Origin: Candidatus Hecatellales archaeon B24
Lineage (GTDB): Archaea > Thermoproteota > Bathyarchaeia > Hecatellales > Hecatellaceae
DNA length: 33,854 nucleotides
Direction of reading: 5' to 3'
Assembly: GCA_001593855.1 (NCBI GenBank)
Contig: LUCC01000002.1
Span: 1-33,854 of the forward strand
Positions within the stretch are counted from its first letter, which is position 1; each line of letters starts with the position of its first letter. Shown here piece by piece: positions 1 to 9,374 of the stretch. Made by a program: the position numbers and the translations under genes. A model generated the notes under the pieces. It searched no databases. It saw nothing but the letters and a program-made list of their open reading frames with translations, and had not been told where the DNA came from.

Positions 1-167
1 GATTTAGGCTGAGGATTCAGGCTTAAAACTTCGGCAGCCTTAACTATTTCCTGGAGACGGGGTGAACGGAAGCAGATGTTTCGAGGAAGCCTCCTACCTT
101 CCCTCCTAGTTTTGGAAGCGTCAAAATATGCAAGCCAGAGAATAACCTTGCCCTTAAGCTTCCTCAA
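1..167 (-). CDS. srp19: Signal recognition particle 19 kDa protein (SRP19), partial, runs off the left edge
   Basis: Not in the ORF track. Reverse-strand reading gives (M)RKLKGKVILWLAYFDASKTRREGRRLPRNICFRSPRLQEIVKAAEVLSLNPQPK..., with the SRP19 pattern AYFDxxKxRxEGRRLP. No stop before the window edge. Directly downstream of S8e. Start (TTG at 167) is uncertain. Confidence 0.75.
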   Translation of the reverse strand, partial: MRKLKGKVILWLAYFDASKTRREGRRLPRNICFRSPRLQEIVKAAEVLSLNPQPK

Positions 168-187
168 CCCGATAACCCTGAAAACTT

Positions 188-580
188 TTAGCTGGACCCG
201 CTTGATTCTAGGAGAACCGCGTTGAGAACTCCGTTCTGACTTGGCCTTGAGGTAACCCTTACCAGGCCTAGGTCGGTTTCTAGAATCGTTCCTCGAGTTA
301 TTACACCGCGCCTGCTATACTCGATGTTCGCCGGATTTCTTACCACTCTTAGAATAGAAGCCTTAACTGTTTTACCTGTTTTAGGATCTGAAACCTGAAC
401 TGTTTCAGAAGCCTTCAGGCGTACCTTGAAGTTTCCTCCTCTAACCCGTTCAAGCCTTCTCTCTTCAGGTCCCTGCATGGTTTCAACGGGGAAACCACCC
501 CTCTCGAATTTTCTGCGTCCACGGGAGGGTTTACGTTTCCCGCCGGTAGGCTTACGCTTGTGGAGGTCTGAATGCCACAA
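188..580 (-). CDS. rps8e: 30S ribosomal protein S8e
   Basis: 130 aa; MWHSDLHKRKPTGGKRKPSRGRRKFERGG... and GNFKVRLKASETVQVSDPKTGKTVKASILRVVRNPANIEYSRRGVITRGTILET match S8e. Confidence 0.95.
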   Translation of the reverse strand: MWHSDLHKRKPTGGKRKPSRGRRKFERGGFPVETMQGPEERRLERVRGGNFKVRLKASETVQVSDPKTGKTVKASILRVVRNPANIEYSRRGVITRGTILETDLGLVRVTSRPSQNGVLNAVLLESSGSS

Positions 581-669
581 GACTTCTCTTCCACCACCCT
601 CACAACATGGTTTTCAGGGTTAATCCCTAGTGGAGAGCTTGAAGCCATGTAAAAAGGTTTCTGAAGGTT

Positions 670-1902
670 TTACTTCAAGATTCCGTAGCCTACAAGCCTC
701 CACCGGCCTGCTATCCTACGGCTTAAGGCAACCCTTGAACCCTCCCCGGCGCACACAGGCTTCCTAAGGGAGATCTCAACGTAGCCATCCCGGCTGGAAG
801 TTATAACGCCAGCGGTTACAGAGGTGCCGGAGTTCACGACAACAGGCTCATTGGTTTTCAAAGGTTCAACCTCAACAAGTTCAGGCGTTCCAATAGCATA
901 CTTGAAAAGGCTGACTTCCACTCCAATCCGCTCTAAGGTTTCAGGCAGAGTTCCAGGCTTGCCCAGCAGGTTTCCTATAAGCCCGTCGGCTTTGGTGAAG
1001 GCCGGGTCCAACAGGGTTCCAACGCCTACTAGGCCTCCGCAGCCAGCCTCCTCAACGCTTCTCCCCCCAGCCCTTAAACTCACAACCTCGGTGTGAAGAG
1101 GCTCGTAGCCTCCTTCCTTTTCAACTCTAACCCCGGGCTTTATCTCTATTTCCTCTCCAACTTTGAGCTTTCCTTCGACGATGGTTCCGCCGAGAACTCC
1201 TCCTGTCAAATCTTCAATCTTGGTTCCAGGCTTGTTAATGTCGAAGGAGCGGACGATGTGCATGAGCGGAGGCTTAGAGGGATCTCTCCTAGGCGTAGGG
1301 ATGAAGTTTTCAACAGCCTCTATTAGGAGGTCTAGGTTTACCGCGTGTTGGGCTGAAACCGGGATTATAGGTGCGTCCTGTGCAACTGTCCCCTCAAGGA
1401 ACTTTTTGATGGCTTTAAAGTTTTCTTCAGCCTGCTCCCGGCTTACTAGGTCAACCTTGTTCTGAACTACCACGATGTTTTTCACGCCTATTATTTCGAG
1501 GGCTGCCATGTGCTCTCTGGTTTGAGGTTTGGGAACAGGCTCGTTGGCTGCTATTACGAGAATGGCGCCGTCCATTACAGAAGCCCCGGAAAGCATCGTG
1601 GTCATAAGGATTTCATGGCCTGGACAGTCTACAAAGCTTACAGCCCTCAGAAACTCGGTTTCACCACCGCAGAGAGGGCACACAGGCTTGGTGGTGTAGC
1701 ATTCGGGAGGAGGATGATTTGGACAGCGGTAGAAGCCGCAGTCAGCATAGCCAAGCCTAATCGTAATCCCCCTGCGAAGCTCCTCTGAGTGCCTAGCAGC
1801 CCAAACGCCTGTGAGTCCTTGGATAAGCGTGGTCTTACCATGGTCTACATGGCCTGCAGTTCCAATATTGCATTCAGGCTGCCTCGGCAGCGGCTCAGAC
1901 AA
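670..1902 (-). CDS. eif2g: Translation initiation factor aIF2 gamma subunit
   Basis: GTPase motifs GHVDHGKT, DCPGHE, NKVD; Cys-rich insert CPNHPPPECYTTKPVCPLCG typical of aIF2-gamma. The ORF extends to 1926, but MSEPLPRQPECNIGTAGHVDHGKT from a TTG at 1902 is a more typical N-terminus. Confidence 0.93.
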   Translation of the reverse strand: MSEPLPRQPECNIGTAGHVDHGKTTLIQGLTGVWAARHSEELRRGITIRLGYADCGFYRCPNHPPPECYTTKPVCPLCGGETEFLRAVSFVDCPGHEILMTTMLSGASVMDGAILVIAANEPVPKPQTREHMAALEIIGVKNIVVVQNKVDLVSREQAEENFKAIKKFLEGTVAQDAPIIPVSAQHAVNLDLLIEAVENFIPTPRRDPSKPPLMHIVRSFDINKPGTKIEDLTGGVLGGTIVEGKLKVGEEIEIKPGVRVEKEGGYEPLHTEVVSLRAGGRSVEEAGCGGLVGVGTLLDPAFTKADGLIGNLLGKPGTLPETLERIGVEVSLFKYAIGTPELVEVEPLKTNEPVVVNSGTSVTAGVITSSRDGYVEISLRKPVCAGEGSRVALSRRIAGRWRLVGYGILK

Positions 1903-1954
1903 ACCCGGCCACCAACACACAAACACAAACTAAACATTTATCCATTATGCTACC

Positions 1955-2956
1955 TCACGGTTTCCTCCAGGGAATCGGCACCGTGTCCAGCCTCCATCTA
2001 GGCTTAACAAAGCTGCGTTCCACTGGTACGCTTACGCCAGCTTGGCGGGCGAGGATCCCCGTCCAGGCGATCTGAGCCCCGCAGTCGCCGCTGTATTCTT
2101 TCGGCACAACGAGGAAGCAGGCTTCATGCTCCTCCGCCACGATTCGAAGCATTTCCTGAAGCCTCCGGTTTGCTGCTACGCCTCCTGTTAGCAGGAGCTC
2201 CCTCTTCTCTAGGAAGGCAAGAGCTCTCTCAGAGGCTTCAGCTAAGGCTGAGAAAGCAACTTCCTGGAGAGAGAAGCATAGGTCTTCAAGCCTGCAGCCC
2301 TCCCCCAGCTTTTTGACGGCTTGGGTTAGCAGGCCTGAATAGGATACGTCGTTTCCCTTAACCGTTAGAGGAAGCGGGATAAGATGTCTGCCCTCCCGGG
2401 CAAGTCTTTCAACGTTTGGCCCTCCAGGCGATGGAAGCTTAGCCTCCCGTGCGAAGCCGTCTAGCAGGTTTCCCAGCGTGATGTCTTCAGTTTCCCCGAA
2501 AACCCTCCACTTCCCAGCTGAGAAGGCCACTATGGAAGTGTGTCCTCCTGAAACCAGAACCACTAGGGGGTCTTCAGCCCCAGTTTTCAAGGCTGCAAGC
2601 TCAATATGACCTATAGCATGGTGGACGGGTATCAGGGGGACTTTAAGATACTTGGCTAGGGCCCTCGCCACCGTGGCTCCGGTTCTTAGGCATGGGCCTA
2701 AGCCTGGCCCCTGCGAGAAGGCTACAGCATCCACATCTTTCAGGCTTACCTCAGCCTTTCTGAGGGCTTCCATTAAAACTGCTGAGGAAACCTGGGAGTG
2801 ATGCTGCGCGCTCTCTCGGGGGTGGATGCCTCTGCCTGGGGGAGGCTTATAAACGCTTCGCTCATCGGAGAGGATTTCACCTTTACCAGTGGCCAAACTA
2901 ACTCCGAAGGTGTGAGCTGTGCTTTCTATGCCGAGACATAGGATTTCACGTGGCAA
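1955..2956 (-). CDS. kae1: tRNA N6-adenosine threonylcarbamoyltransferase Kae1 (KEOPS subunit)
   Basis: MPREILCLGIESTAHTFGVSLATGKGEILSDERSVYKPPPGRGIHPRESAQHHSQ; HHAIGHIELA; SGGHTS; GGVAANRRL motifs. Confidence 0.95.
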   Translation of the reverse strand: MPREILCLGIESTAHTFGVSLATGKGEILSDERSVYKPPPGRGIHPRESAQHHSQVSSAVLMEALRKAEVSLKDVDAVAFSQGPGLGPCLRTGATVARALAKYLKVPLIPVHHAIGHIELAALKTGAEDPLVVLVSGGHTSIVAFSAGKWRVFGETEDITLGNLLDGFAREAKLPSPGGPNVERLAREGRHLIPLPLTVKGNDVSYSGLLTQAVKKLGEGCRLEDLCFSLQEVAFSALAEASERALAFLEKRELLLTGGVAANRRLQEMLRIVAEEHEACFLVVPKEYSGDCGAQIAWTGILARQAGVSVPVERSFVKPRWRLDTVPIPWRKP

Positions 2957-3038
2957 GCCCTTCCAGCCCTTAAGGCTAGCCTCTCCGGAAGCAGTTAAAC
3001 TTTAATTTACGACGGGTTGAAAAGCTTAGCGGGGGAGG

Positions 3039-3689
3039 TTGAAGCTTCTAAGGAAGGGTGCTGAGGCAAATCTTTACTCAGCAAGGTTTCTAGGCCTAAA
3101 ATCCATAGTTAAGCTTAGGGTTAGGAAAGCCTACAGGGTGCCTGAACTTGACAGGAGAATCCGAGGGTACCGGACGGTCCACGAAGCAACCCTCCTCCAC
3201 GAAGCCAGAAAAGCTGGAGTGCCAACCCCGCTGGTATACTTCCTTGACAGGAAGAGCTGTAAGCTGATCCTTCAGCATGTGGAGGGGGTTAGACTTAAGG
3301 AAGCTCTGAACGGCAGGCTGGAACCTGGGAAAGTTAAAGGTTTGGCTTTAAGGCTTGGAGAGCTCGTAGGCAGGCTGCACAGCCACGGGATAATCCACGG
3401 CGACCTGACAACCTCCAATGTTATCCTCACACCTGAAGGCGGAATGGTGCTGATAGACTTCGGCTTAGGCTTCCACTCTGAAAGCTTGGAGGACAGGGGA
3501 ATGGACCTACACCTTCTAAGGCAGACCCTTGAAAGCCACCATACAAGGCTGGCTAAACCCTTCTTCCAAGCCGTCCTAGAAGGCTACGGGAAAATCCTTG
3601 GAAAGGAAAAACTCAGCGAAATAGAAGGCAAGCTTGGGGAAATCAAAGCAAGAGGCAGATACGTCCCCCCAGAAGACAGGAAAACCTGA
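3039..3689 (+). CDS. bud32: Bud32 (PRPK-type) atypical kinase, KEOPS subunit
   Basis: KGAEANLY, HEATLLHEARKAGVPTPLVYFLD, IIHGDLTTSNVILT, LIDFGLGFHSESLEDRGMDLHLLRQTLESHH. Start TTG at 3039. Confidence 0.92.
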   Translation: MKLLRKGAEANLYSARFLGLKSIVKLRVRKAYRVPELDRRIRGYRTVHEATLLHEARKAGVPTPLVYFLDRKSCKLILQHVEGVRLKEALNGRLEPGKVKGLALRLGELVGRLHSHGIIHGDLTTSNVILTPEGGMVLIDFGLGFHSESLEDRGMDLHLLRQTLESHHTRLAKPFFQAVLEGYGKILGKEKLSEIEGKLGEIKARGRYVPPEDRKT

Positions 3690-3706
3690 AACCTGCATTA
3701 AACCGG

Positions 3707-3922
3707 TTATAAACATTTAAGGTAATCTTCACGTGGGATACCACAATCCCTCAGTATTCTGCTAAGCAGCCCTACACCTATCTCCTTTACAGGAACGGTG
3801 ACGAAAACACCATCACGTTCAAGGGTAACATGACTGCCCTTACGGCGAACCACCTTAAAGCCAAAATTACGGCAAAGTATCTTTATAAGCTCACCTCCCC
3901 GTATAGGTTTTAAACGCATCAA
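3707..3922 (-). CDS. hicA: HicA-like mRNA interferase toxin (YcfA family)
   Basis: 71 aa; GGELIKILCRNFGFKVVRRKGSHVTLERDG..VTVPVKEIGVGLLSRILRDCGIPREDY; GSH motif with HicA fold pattern. Confidence 0.85.
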   Translation of the reverse strand: MMRLKPIRGGELIKILCRNFGFKVVRRKGSHVTLERDGVFVTVPVKEIGVGLLSRILRDCGIPREDYLKCL

Positions 3923-3995
3923 TAATCCATCTTCCTGGTATTCTTCTAAACTTTAATCAAGAAAGCTGCCAACAACAGAAGAAAAGTTTGGAAAA

Positions 3996-4193
3996 TCAGC
4001 CTACTTTAATCTGATTTTCAACCAGTTTTATGGCTTTTTCTTTTAATAAGGAAAGATGTAATTCAAGTGCTTCTTTAAAATTTTTTTTAGCTTCCTCCAA
4101 AGTTTTTCCTACACTATATACTTTCAGCGATGAGCAGGCAATGGCGTAGCTACCATCTTTCTCCCGGATAATTTCTATGCTGACCTCTTCCAA
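3996..4193 (-). CDS. hicB: HicB-like antitoxin (partial RNase H-fold type)
   Basis: 65 aa; SIEIIREKDGSYAIACSSLKVYSVGKTLEEAKKNFKEALELHLSLLKEK matches HicB-like family; upstream of hicA-like gene. Confidence 0.8.
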   Translation of the reverse strand: MEEVSIEIIREKDGSYAIACSSLKVYSVGKTLEEAKKNFKEALELHLSLLKEKAIKLVENQIKVG

Positions 4194-4197
4194 TCTT

Positions 4198-4255
4198 GTA
4201 AACCTTCCAGGCTTTCTATTAAAAAGTAACCAAAACTATTACAATTAAGGTTTAC
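4198..4255. promoter_or_regulatory. Inverted repeat GTAAACCTT-N40-AAGGTTTAC bracketing a putative TATA element upstream of hicB
   Basis: Perfect 9-bp inverted repeat, arms 4198-4206 and 4247-4255. On the minus strand a TTTTTAATAG element lies between the arms. Confidence 0.4.
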
Positions 4256-4268
4256 TGTACGGACGGTT

Positions 4269-4661
4269 TTATAGGAGTTTAAGCCGTCCTGTAACCTTGT
4301 TTATCAGGCTTACTGGGGCTGGTCCTATTCCAAGGCAGGTTACCGTTCCTGGTGGAACCTCTGTTAGGCCACGGTCTTCTATGAGGGCTGTGGGAAGCCC
4401 GAGGCTTTCAGCTTCAGCCTTAAGCTTTTCCAGCTCTTGGAAGCTTTCAACTTTCAGCACTACTTTACGCTGGCCTTCGCCAATCCACTGCCTCCACCAT
4501 TCAGGCCTGGCTTTTCTTGCTTTTTCAGCGGCTGAGACGGCTGCGTGGGCTATTTGGCTGCAGAGCTTCCCCTTGGAGAGTTTTAGGTCTTCTCTGACTA
4601 TGATGTTCTGGGTGTACTGGAATTCTTCAGCCACCTCTGGAAGCGGCCTCCTAGAAGGCAA
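4269..4661 (-). CDS. pth2: Peptidyl-tRNA hydrolase, Pth2 family
   Basis: [82 protein letters not shown]. Confidence 0.95.
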   Translation of the reverse strand: MPSRRPLPEVAEEFQYTQNIIVREDLKLSKGKLCSQIAHAAVSAAEKARKARPEWWRQWIGEGQRKVVLKVESFQELEKLKAEAESLGLPTALIEDRGLTEVPPGTVTCLGIGPAPVSLINKVTGRLKLL

Positions 4662-4722
4662 TTTATATATAGGAGTTTTAGGCTTCCCCTCTCATTTAAG
4701 GCTTGCAGGGGAAGGTTGAGGA

Positions 4723-4923
4723 GTGGGTTTAGAAGCCTCCACTGGAGTAAGCGAAGTTAAAGTTCCTATATGCACCTCCTGTGGCAGAACCATTATCCCG
4801 CTTGAATACTACGTGAGGTTCCCATGTCCAAACTGCGGCCAGATAACCATAGTCAGATGTGAGAAGTGCAGGAAGTTCGGCAGGTCCTATAAATGCCCTA
4901 AATGCGGCTTTCAAGGCCCCTAG
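4723..4923 (+). CDS. Small zinc-ribbon protein (HVO_2753-like / zinc-finger RNA-binding family)
   Basis: 66 aa with four CxxC knuckles (CTSC, CPNC, CEKC, CPKC). Immediately upstream of aEF1-beta, a common archaeal arrangement. Confidence 0.85.
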   Translation: MGLEASTGVSEVKVPICTSCGRTIIPLEYYVRFPCPNCGQITIVRCEKCRKFGRSYKCPKCGFQGP

Positions 4924-4947
4924 GAGGCTTAAAAAGGTGAAAGCGTG

Positions 4948-5217
4948 ATGGGTGAAGTGGTAGCATCCTTGAAGCTGCTTCCAGCTGAAGCCGACACGGA
5001 CTTGGAAGCCTTAAAGAAGAAGCTGGCTGAAACGCTTCCAAGCGAAGTTAGGATTTACAAGTTTGAGGAGGAACCCATAGCCTTCGGGCTGAAAGCTCTA
5101 ATAGCCCATCTGGTTCTCCCAGAAGACCAGACGGGTAAAATGGAGGAAGTGGAGGAAGCTGTTAAGAAAGTTGAAGGTGTGGGTGAAGTAGAAGTATTAA
5201 TGGTGAGAAGGTTTTAA
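4948..5217 (+). CDS. ef1b: Elongation factor 1-beta (aEF-1B)
   Basis: MGEVVASLKLLPAEADTDLEALKKKLAETLP...EEEPIAFGLKALIAHLVLPEDQTGKMEEVEEAVKKVEGVGEVEVLMVRRF. ATG at 4948 preceded by GGTGA. Confidence 0.93.
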   Translation: MGEVVASLKLLPAEADTDLEALKKKLAETLPSEVRIYKFEEEPIAFGLKALIAHLVLPEDQTGKMEEVEEAVKKVEGVGEVEVLMVRRF

Positions 5218-5342
5218 ATGGAAAAGTAAAGGCTTCACATGGCGAAAGCCGTGGAAAAAGGGTTTATTTTATGTCGAAAACGAATTAAAGCTTAAGTCTT
5301 ATGAGGGTTTAACCATTAGTGCGAGGGGGTGAGCCCAGAGTT

Positions 5343-7526
5343 ATGACAAGTGAAATACAGCTTAGGGTTGCTGAAGCAAAGCAGAGGGATGTAGGCAGAG
5401 GAAAGGCGAGAATAGACCAGAGGGCTATGGAAGTCCTAGACGTAATGGCAGGCGACATCTTAGAAATTCGAGGTAAAAAAGTTACAGCCGCCATAGCGTG
5501 GCCTGCCTACCCTGAAGACCAGGGCGTGGACATCATACGTATAGACGGGCTCACCCGGAGGAACGCCCAAATATCGCTGAATGAGTACGTAACCGTTAGG
5601 AAAGCCATGGTTCATAACGCTTCCAGCGTAACCCTGGCCCCGGTGGACGTTCGAATAGAATTTGACCCTGACTTCACAAACTTTGTTAAGTCACGCCTTT
5701 TGGAGATGCCCTTAGTTGAGGGTGACATTGTTCTTCTATCCGTCTTCGGGAATGCCATGCCCTTCACCGTCGCCAAAACTAGGCCTTCAGGCATAGTTAG
5801 AGTTACCTCCGGCACCATATTCCAGGTTCTAAGCGAGCCAGCCCCTGAGAAGAAGGGTATTCCAAGGATAACCTACGAGGACATTGGAGGCCTCCACGAG
5901 GAGGTTCAGCGGATAAGGGAGATGGTTGAGCTTCCGCTTAGACATCCTGAACTGTTCCAGAGGCTTGGCATAGAGCCTCCGAAGGGCGTTCTGCTTCACG
6001 GGCCTCCGGGATGCGGGAAAACGCTGCTGGCGAAAGCAGTGGCCAACGAGGCTAACGCCTACTTCATCAATATTAATGGTCCTGAAATCATGAGCAAGTT
6101 CTACGGTGAATCGGAGGCAAGGCTTAGAGAAATCTTCCAGAAGGCCCAGGAGAACGCTCCCAGCATCATCTTCATAGACGAAATAGACGCTATAGCACCT
6201 AAGAGGGAGGAAGTTGTCGGGGAAGTGGAGAAGAGGGTTGTAGCCCAGCTGCTGGCCCTCATGGACGGGCTTCAAACTCGGGGGAACGTCATAGTTATTG
6301 GAGCTACAAACGTCCCTAACATGCTTGACCCTGCACTTAGAAGGCCGGGACGCTTCGACAGAGAAATAGAAATAGGAGTGCCTGACAAGGATGGACGCTT
6401 CGAAATCCTGCTTATTCACACCCGAGGCATGCCTATGGCTAAAGATGTAAACTTGAAGATGCTGGCGGATATAACTCATGGATATACGGGGGCGGACATA
6501 GCAGCCCTCTGCAGGGAAGCTGCCATGAAGGCTTTAAGGCGTTACCTTCCCAACATAGACCTAGAGCAGGAGCGAATTCCACCCCAAATCTTGGAGAGCA
6601 TGGAAATCAGGATGGACGATTTTATGGCAGCCTACCGGGAGATAACTCCAACAGCCATGAGAGAGGTCTTCATAGAAATTCCTAACATCCGCTGGGATGA
6701 CATTGGAGGGCTGGAGAAGGTTAAAAAGGAGTTGAGGGAAGCCGTTGAGTGGCCTCTAAAGTATCCTCAAGCCTTCGAGAGGGTTGGCATAGAGCCTCCG
6801 AAGGGCATCCTCCTCTACGGGCCTCCGGGATGCGGGAAAACGCTGCTGGCGAAAGCAGTGGCCAGTGAAAGCGAATCCAATTTCATAACGATTAAAGGGC
6901 CTGAAGTCTTCAGCAAGTGGGTTGGAGAGTCTGAAAGGGCGGTTAGAGAAGTCTTCAGGAAGGCTCGAATGGCTTCCCCAGCCATAATATTCTTCGACGA
7001 GTTTGACGCTTTGGTTCCGAGGAGAGGTATGGGCTATGCTGACCAAGGCGTGTCTGAACGTGTTATAAGCCAGCTTCTAACAGAGATGGATGGAATAATA
7101 GGTTTGGAGAACATAGTTGTGATTGGAGCTACAAACCGGCCTGACATTTTAGATCCGGCTGTACTCCGTCCAGGACGCTTCGACAAGCTAATATACGTTC
7201 CAGCCCCCGATGAGAAAGCCCGCAAGGAAATCTTCAAGGTCTACACCAAGAACATGCCTTTAACCGAGGATGTAAGCATTGAAGCCTTGGCTTCTCTGAC
7301 CAAGGGCTATAGTGGAGCTGACATTGAAGCCGTATGCAGAGAAGCAGGGCTTAACGCGTTGAGGAAGAACATCAACACCAAGGAGGTTTCCATGGAAGAC
7401 TTTAGGGAAGCCTTAGCCCGCATAGGCCCCAGCATCACACCTGAAATGGAGAAGTTTTATGAGAGCTTTGGAGCCACCTACAGGAAGCAGATGGAGAAAA
7501 CCCTCGTACCCCCGCCTATAGCTTAA
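5343..7526 (+). CDS. cdc48: CDC48/VAT-type AAA ATPase (two AAA domains)
   Basis: N-domain plus two AAA modules ([65 protein letters not shown]). ORF track begins at GTG 5319, but ATG 5343 has a good ribosome-binding site (GAGGGGGTGA). Confidence 0.96.
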   Translation: MTSEIQLRVAEAKQRDVGRGKARIDQRAMEVLDVMAGDILEIRGKKVTAAIAWPAYPEDQGVDIIRIDGLTRRNAQISLNEYVTVRKAMVHNASSVTLAPVDVRIEFDPDFTNFVKSRLLEMPLVEGDIVLLSVFGNAMPFTVAKTRPSGIVRVTSGTIFQVLSEPAPEKKGIPRITYEDIGGLHEEVQRIREMVELPLRHPELFQRLGIEPPKGVLLHGPPGCGKTLLAKAVANEANAYFININGPEIMSKFYGESEARLREIFQKAQENAPSIIFIDEIDAIAPKREEVVGEVEKRVVAQLLALMDGLQTRGNVIVIGATNVPNMLDPALRRPGRFDREIEIGVPDKDGRFEILLIHTRGMPMAKDVNLKMLADITHGYTGADIAALCREAAMKALRRYLPNIDLEQERIPPQILESMEIRMDDFMAAYREITPTAMREVFIEIPNIRWDDIGGLEKVKKELREAVEWPLKYPQAFERVGIEPPKGILLYGPPGCGKTLLAKAVASESESNFITIKGPEVFSKWVGESERAVREVFRKARMASPAIIFFDEFDALVPRRGMGYADQGVSERVISQLLTEMDGIIGLENIVVIGATNRPDILDPAVLRPGRFDKLIYVPAPDEKARKEIFKVYTKNMPLTEDVSIEALASLTKGYSGADIEAVCREAGLNALRKNINTKEVSMEDFREALARIGPSITPEMEKFYESFGATYRKQMEKTLVPPPIA

Positions 7527-7547
7527 ACTTCAGCAGCTGGGGAGAGG

Positions 7548-7796
7548 GTGGACGGCTTGTCAACCATGAAAATTTGGAGGCTAATCCCCCTACAGCAGAG
7601 GATAATGGAAGCCCTAAGGCAGCTTGGCTCATGCACAGACGACGAGCTTCTAAAGGCGTTGGACAGGGAGGGAGAAAACGTTACACCTGAAATTCTAAGT
7701 AAGGCGCTTCTACAGCTTGAAGTCCGAGGCCTCATAAGGCTTCTAGGCGCTCCGAAAGGTAGAAGGAAAATCGAGGTTAGACAGGGGAAGCCTTAA
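7548..7796 (+). CDS. Small winged-helix protein, conserved hypothetical
   Basis: 82 aa; [49 protein letters not shown] reads as a wHTH. 21 bp downstream of cdc48. Confidence 0.6.
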   Translation: MDGLSTMKIWRLIPLQQRIMEALRQLGSCTDDELLKALDREGENVTPEILSKALLQLEVRGLIRLLGAPKGRRKIEVRQGKP

Positions 7797-7842
7797 CATT
7801 AAATATTCTCTTCAGCCTCTAACCCTTCTGGAGGGGGCAGAA

Positions 7843-8883
7843 GTGGGCGTAAACCTCGGCGACCTTGTACCACGCAGGGAGATAAGCCTCCAAGAGCTTT
7901 CAGGCAGAAGCGTTGCCATAGACGCCTACAACGCCCTATACCAGTTTCTATCCATAATAAGGCAGCCTACAGGCGAACCTTTAATGGACAGGTCTGGCAG
8001 GGTGACAAGCCACCTAAGCGGAATCCTATACCGGACAGCAAACCTGGTGGAAAGAGGAATAAAAGTTGTATACGTCTTCGACGGAACTCCGCCTTCACTT
8101 AAGGAAGCTGAAATCCAGAGGCGAACGCAGATGAGGGAGGAAGCCTCTTTAAAGTATGAGGAAGCCGTTAGGAAAGGCGACTTGGAGGAAGCCAGAATAT
8201 ACGCTCAGGCTACAAGCCGGCTGAGAGACGAGATGGTTGAAGACGCTAAGAGACTTCTAACATTTTTAGGTGTGCCCTGGGTTCAGGCACCGTCGGAAGG
8301 CGAAGCCCAAGCCGCTTATCTGGCTGCCAGGGGGCATGTTTGGGCTTCAGCCAGCCAGGACTACGACTCCCTACTTTTCGGGGCGCCAAGGCTGGTGAGA
8401 AATCTTACCATAACCGGGAGGAGAAAGCTTCCTAGGAAAAATGTTTACGTTGAAGTTAACCCTGAACTTGTTGAGCTTGAAGAGGTTTTAAGACGTTTAG
8501 AAGTTGACAGAGGACAGCTGGTTGACATAGGCATTCTGGTTGGCACCGACTATAACCCAGATGGAGTTAAGGGGATAGGCCCTAAGACAGCTCACAAACT
8601 CGTCAAGGAAAACGGAAGCCTGGAGAAGCTTCAAGACCTCCTGAAGGCTAAAGGCAGCATGCTTCCTGAAAACTGGAGGAAGATAAGGGAAATCTTCCTC
8701 AAGCCCGACGTAACCGACAACTTCAAGGTTGAGTGGCGTAATCCTGACGTTGAAGGCGCTGTCGCGTTTCTATGCGGGGAGAGAGACTTCTCGGAGGATA
8801 GAGTTAGAAACGCCCTAGAGAAGTTTAGGGCTGGGATGAGCGAGCTTAAGGCTAAGCGTACCTTGGACGCCTGGTTCGGCTAG
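7843..8883 (+). CDS. fen1: Flap endonuclease 1
   Basis: [97 protein letters not shown]; terminal TLDAWFG resembles a PCNA-interacting tail. Confidence 0.95.
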   Translation: MGVNLGDLVPRREISLQELSGRSVAIDAYNALYQFLSIIRQPTGEPLMDRSGRVTSHLSGILYRTANLVERGIKVVYVFDGTPPSLKEAEIQRRTQMREEASLKYEEAVRKGDLEEARIYAQATSRLRDEMVEDAKRLLTFLGVPWVQAPSEGEAQAAYLAARGHVWASASQDYDSLLFGAPRLVRNLTITGRRKLPRKNVYVEVNPELVELEEVLRRLEVDRGQLVDIGILVGTDYNPDGVKGIGPKTAHKLVKENGSLEKLQDLLKAKGSMLPENWRKIREIFLKPDVTDNFKVEWRNPDVEGAVAFLCGERDFSEDRVRNALEKFRAGMSELKAKRTLDAWFG

Positions 8884-9296
8884 AGGTACCTGGAAATTCC
8901 TGGAATATCCTTCCTCCCCAGAATGCTTCTCACCCCGTAAATCATGGCGTTAGCGTACAGAAGGGTGAAGTCTGCCACGTCTTCGGCGGGGATGCTGAAG
9001 GGTGCCTCCTCAACGTCGTATAGGATTTGAAGTTCATCCTCGAATTCAGGCTCATTCCTCCTCATTAAATAGCAGATTTTAAAGTTTTTCACAGGTTCAA
9101 AGGCTACTGCCCATTCTATGGAGGAATCCTCGATTGGAGGAGGGTGTAGGAAGAAGCCTCCGAGGGCTTCAGCCAGGATTTCCGCTTCCCTGCGGTTTAC
9201 ATGCTTTAAAATGCTGGTTCTAGCCTTCATCCCGTTTCTAACAAAGCTTTCATGGGCTTGTCCTCCCTCGAAAAACCTTATGTTCACCAGTTTCAC
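8880..9296 (-). CDS. Conserved hypothetical protein, possibly DUF3786-like
   Basis: 138 aa; C-terminal half ([58 protein letters not shown]) resembles the DUF3786 pattern as remembered; not verified. Confidence 0.5.
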   Translation of the reverse strand: MKLVNIRFFEGGQAHESFVRNGMKARTSILKHVNRREAEILAEALGGFFLHPPPIEDSSIEWAVAFEPVKNFKICYLMRRNEPEFEDELQILYDVEEAPFSIPAEDVADFTLLYANAMIYGVRSILGRKDIPGISRYL

Positions 9297-9374
9297 AGCT
9301 GGTCTCCCCCAAGAGAATACTTCGCTCTAACAGGGCTTTCCCAGTTCAGCCTGAAAAATTTTAACCTGCCACCC

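Noticed and set aside
415-648. 77-aa minus-strand ORF overlapping the start of S8e
   Set aside because: Out-of-frame with S8e over most of its length; no recognisable domain.
5829-6479. 216-aa antisense ORF opposite cdc48
   Set aside because: Lies entirely antisense to a strongly conserved CDC48 coding region; low-complexity antisense-type translation with no recognisable domain.
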